Source of the DNA: Kitasatospora azatica KCTC 9699
GTDB taxonomy: Bacteria; Actinomycetota; Actinomycetes; Streptomycetales; Streptomycetaceae
Direction: 5' to 3'
Assembly: GCF_000744785.1 (NCBI RefSeq)
Contig: NZ_JQMO01000002.1
Span: 558,001 to 622,000 of the forward strand
Length of the DNA: 64,000 nucleotides
Shown here piece after piece: positions 63,095 to 64,000 of this stretch; position 1 is the first letter of the stretch; the number at the start of each line of letters is the position of its first letter. A program made the translations under genes and the position numbers. Below the pieces are notes generated by a model that saw only the letters and a list, made by a program, of their open reading frames with translations, was not told the origin of the DNA and searched no databases.

Positions 63095-64000
63095 CTACTG
63101 GCCCTCGGCCGGAGCACCCTGCAAGGCGCCGGCCCGACGCAGGGTATCCCCGATCCGTTCGAGCGCGTCGTCGTCCTTCTTCACGGCCTCCAGCACCGGG
63201 CCCTCGGCCGTCCGCCAGCGGCGGGCCACGGCGTCGGCCGGCTCACCGGTGAGCAGCGCGGCGGCCTGGGCGGCGGCGCCGAGCGCGACCAGCTCCTGCG
63301 CGTCGGGCACCTGGACCGCCCGGCCGGAGAGCCGCAGCACGGTCTGCTGCCAGGCCCGCCCGCGCGCGCCGCCACCGATCAGCACCAACGGCTCGTCACC
63401 CGCCGGGTCCTCGCCCCCGGCGCGCAGCACGCCGTCCAGGGCGGTGAGCAGGGCGTGGGCGGCGCCGTCGTAGGCGGCCTGGAGCAGCTGCCCCGGGGTG
63501 GTGTCGTGGCGCAGCCCGTGGACCAGGCCTGAGGCGCCCGGGAGGTCCGGCGTGCGCTCGCCGTCCAGGTACGGCAGGACGACCACCGTGCCGCCGTCCT
63601 CGACCTCGTCCCGGTCGCGGCCGAGGAGGGTGGCGAAGCGGTCGACGGCGAGGGTGCAGTTGAGCGTGCAGGCCAGTGGCAGCCAGCCGCCGAGGGCGTC
63701 GGCGAAGCCGGCGACGGTGCCGCTCGGGTCGGCGGGCCGGTCCCGGCCAACGGCGTAGACGGTCCCGGAGGTGCCGAGGCTGAGCACCGGCTGACCGGGC
63801 ATCAGGCCGAGTCCGAGGGCGGCGGCCATGTTGTCGCCGGTTCCGGTGGCCACCGGCGTTCCCTGGCGCAGCGGCAGCCCGGGGCGGACGACCCCGGCCC
63901 GCGCGCCCGGCGGGAGGACCTGCGGCAGCAGCACCGGGTCGAGGCCGATCCGAGCCAGGATGTCCTGGTCGTAGCCGTCCGGGCCCCACCAGCCGGTTCC
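63095..64000 (-). CDS. xylB: xylulokinase (5' end outside the window)
   Basis: C-terminal 301 residues of an FGGY kinase; the frame stays open to the edge of the window. GTGDNMAAALGLGL, SLGTSGTVYAV, VLPYLDGERTPDLPGA and VLIGGGARGRAWQQTV are xylulokinase signatures. It phosphorylates D-xylulose, linking xylan degradation to the pentose phosphate pathway. Nothing but spacer lies between it and the protease start (62830-63094). Confidence 0.9.
   Translation of the reverse strand, partial: GTGWWGPDGYDQDILARIGLDPVLLPQVLPPGARAGVVRPGLPLRQGTPVATGTGDNMAAALGLGLMPGQPVLSLGTSGTVYAVGRDRPADPSGTVAGFADALGGWLPLACTLNCTLAVDRFATLLGRDRDEVEDGGTVVVLPYLDGERTPDLPGASGLVHGLRHDTTPGQLLQAAYDGAAHALLTALDGVLRAGGEDPAGDEPLVLIGGGARGRAWQQTVLRLSGRAVQVPDAQELVALGAAAQAAALLTGEPADAVARRWRTAEGPVLEAVKKDDDALERIGDTLRRAGALQGAPAEGQ

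Overview
The window is very GC-rich actinobacterial DNA, with third codon positions almost all G/C, strong GGAGG-type ribosome sites, GTG/TTG starts and 4-nt ATGA/GTGA gene overlaps. Gene content (LAL and AfsR-like regulators, SigE-family sigma factor, Tat and Sec exoenzymes, LAXTG sorting signal, CebR-type boxes) points to a Streptomyces-like soil organism. No tRNA, rRNA, insertion sequence, phage gene or CRISPR array was seen. The region is a plant-polysaccharide utilisation island.

Layout. 1-10.6 kb: a co-oriented run of glycoside hydrolases: end of a GH36 alpha-galactosidase, a secreted arabinofuranosidase-like enzyme with CBM2, intracellular GH43, secreted GH5 cellulase, intracellular GH42 beta-galactosidase and a Tat-exported GH29 alpha-fucosidase. 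10.6-13.1 kb: a sigma factor, its membrane-protein partner and an expansin-like protein. 13.3-16.7 kb: divergent GH10 xylanase and GH54 arabinofuranosidase carrying nearly identical CBM13 modules. 17-23 kb: an ArsB-like permease with a universal stress protein, two tandem GH6 cellulases, DoxX and a zinc-less dehydrogenase. 23.5-36.4 kb: the L-arabinose block: an LAXTG-anchored arabinofuranosidase-like enzyme, a ChvE/MmsA/MmsB importer, galM, araBDA and a LacI-family regulator. 36.6-41 kb: a modular GH48 cellulase and a second LacI-family regulator. 41-55 kb: the L-fucose block: an eight-gene overlapping catabolic operon and, divergently, an ABC importer with two paralogous binding proteins and two FadR-type GntR regulators. 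55-64 kb: LAL regulator, anti-sigma-like ATPase, short AfsR-like regulator, orphan fructose EIIC, S1 protease and the end of xylulokinase.

How it fits together. Cellulose is attacked by GH5/GH6/GH48 plus expansin; CebR-type boxes lie before GH6 and GH48. Arabinoxylan side chains are removed outside the cell (GH54 and two arabinofuranosidase-like enzymes) and arabinose enters by ChvE/MmsAB and is metabolised by AraABD. A shared TGTTAGCGCTAACA-type operator with a constant position relative to the -35 box links importer, araBDA, GH54 and the LacI gene, and perhaps the sigma factor. Fucose released by GH29 is imported and apparently degraded without phosphorylation to pyruvate and L-lactate; lutABC in the same operon would oxidise the lactate. 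The fucosidase, fucose importer and fucose catabolic promoters share a CATCSGATG-like motif just upstream of a conserved -35/-10 pair, which defines a candidate fucose regulon.
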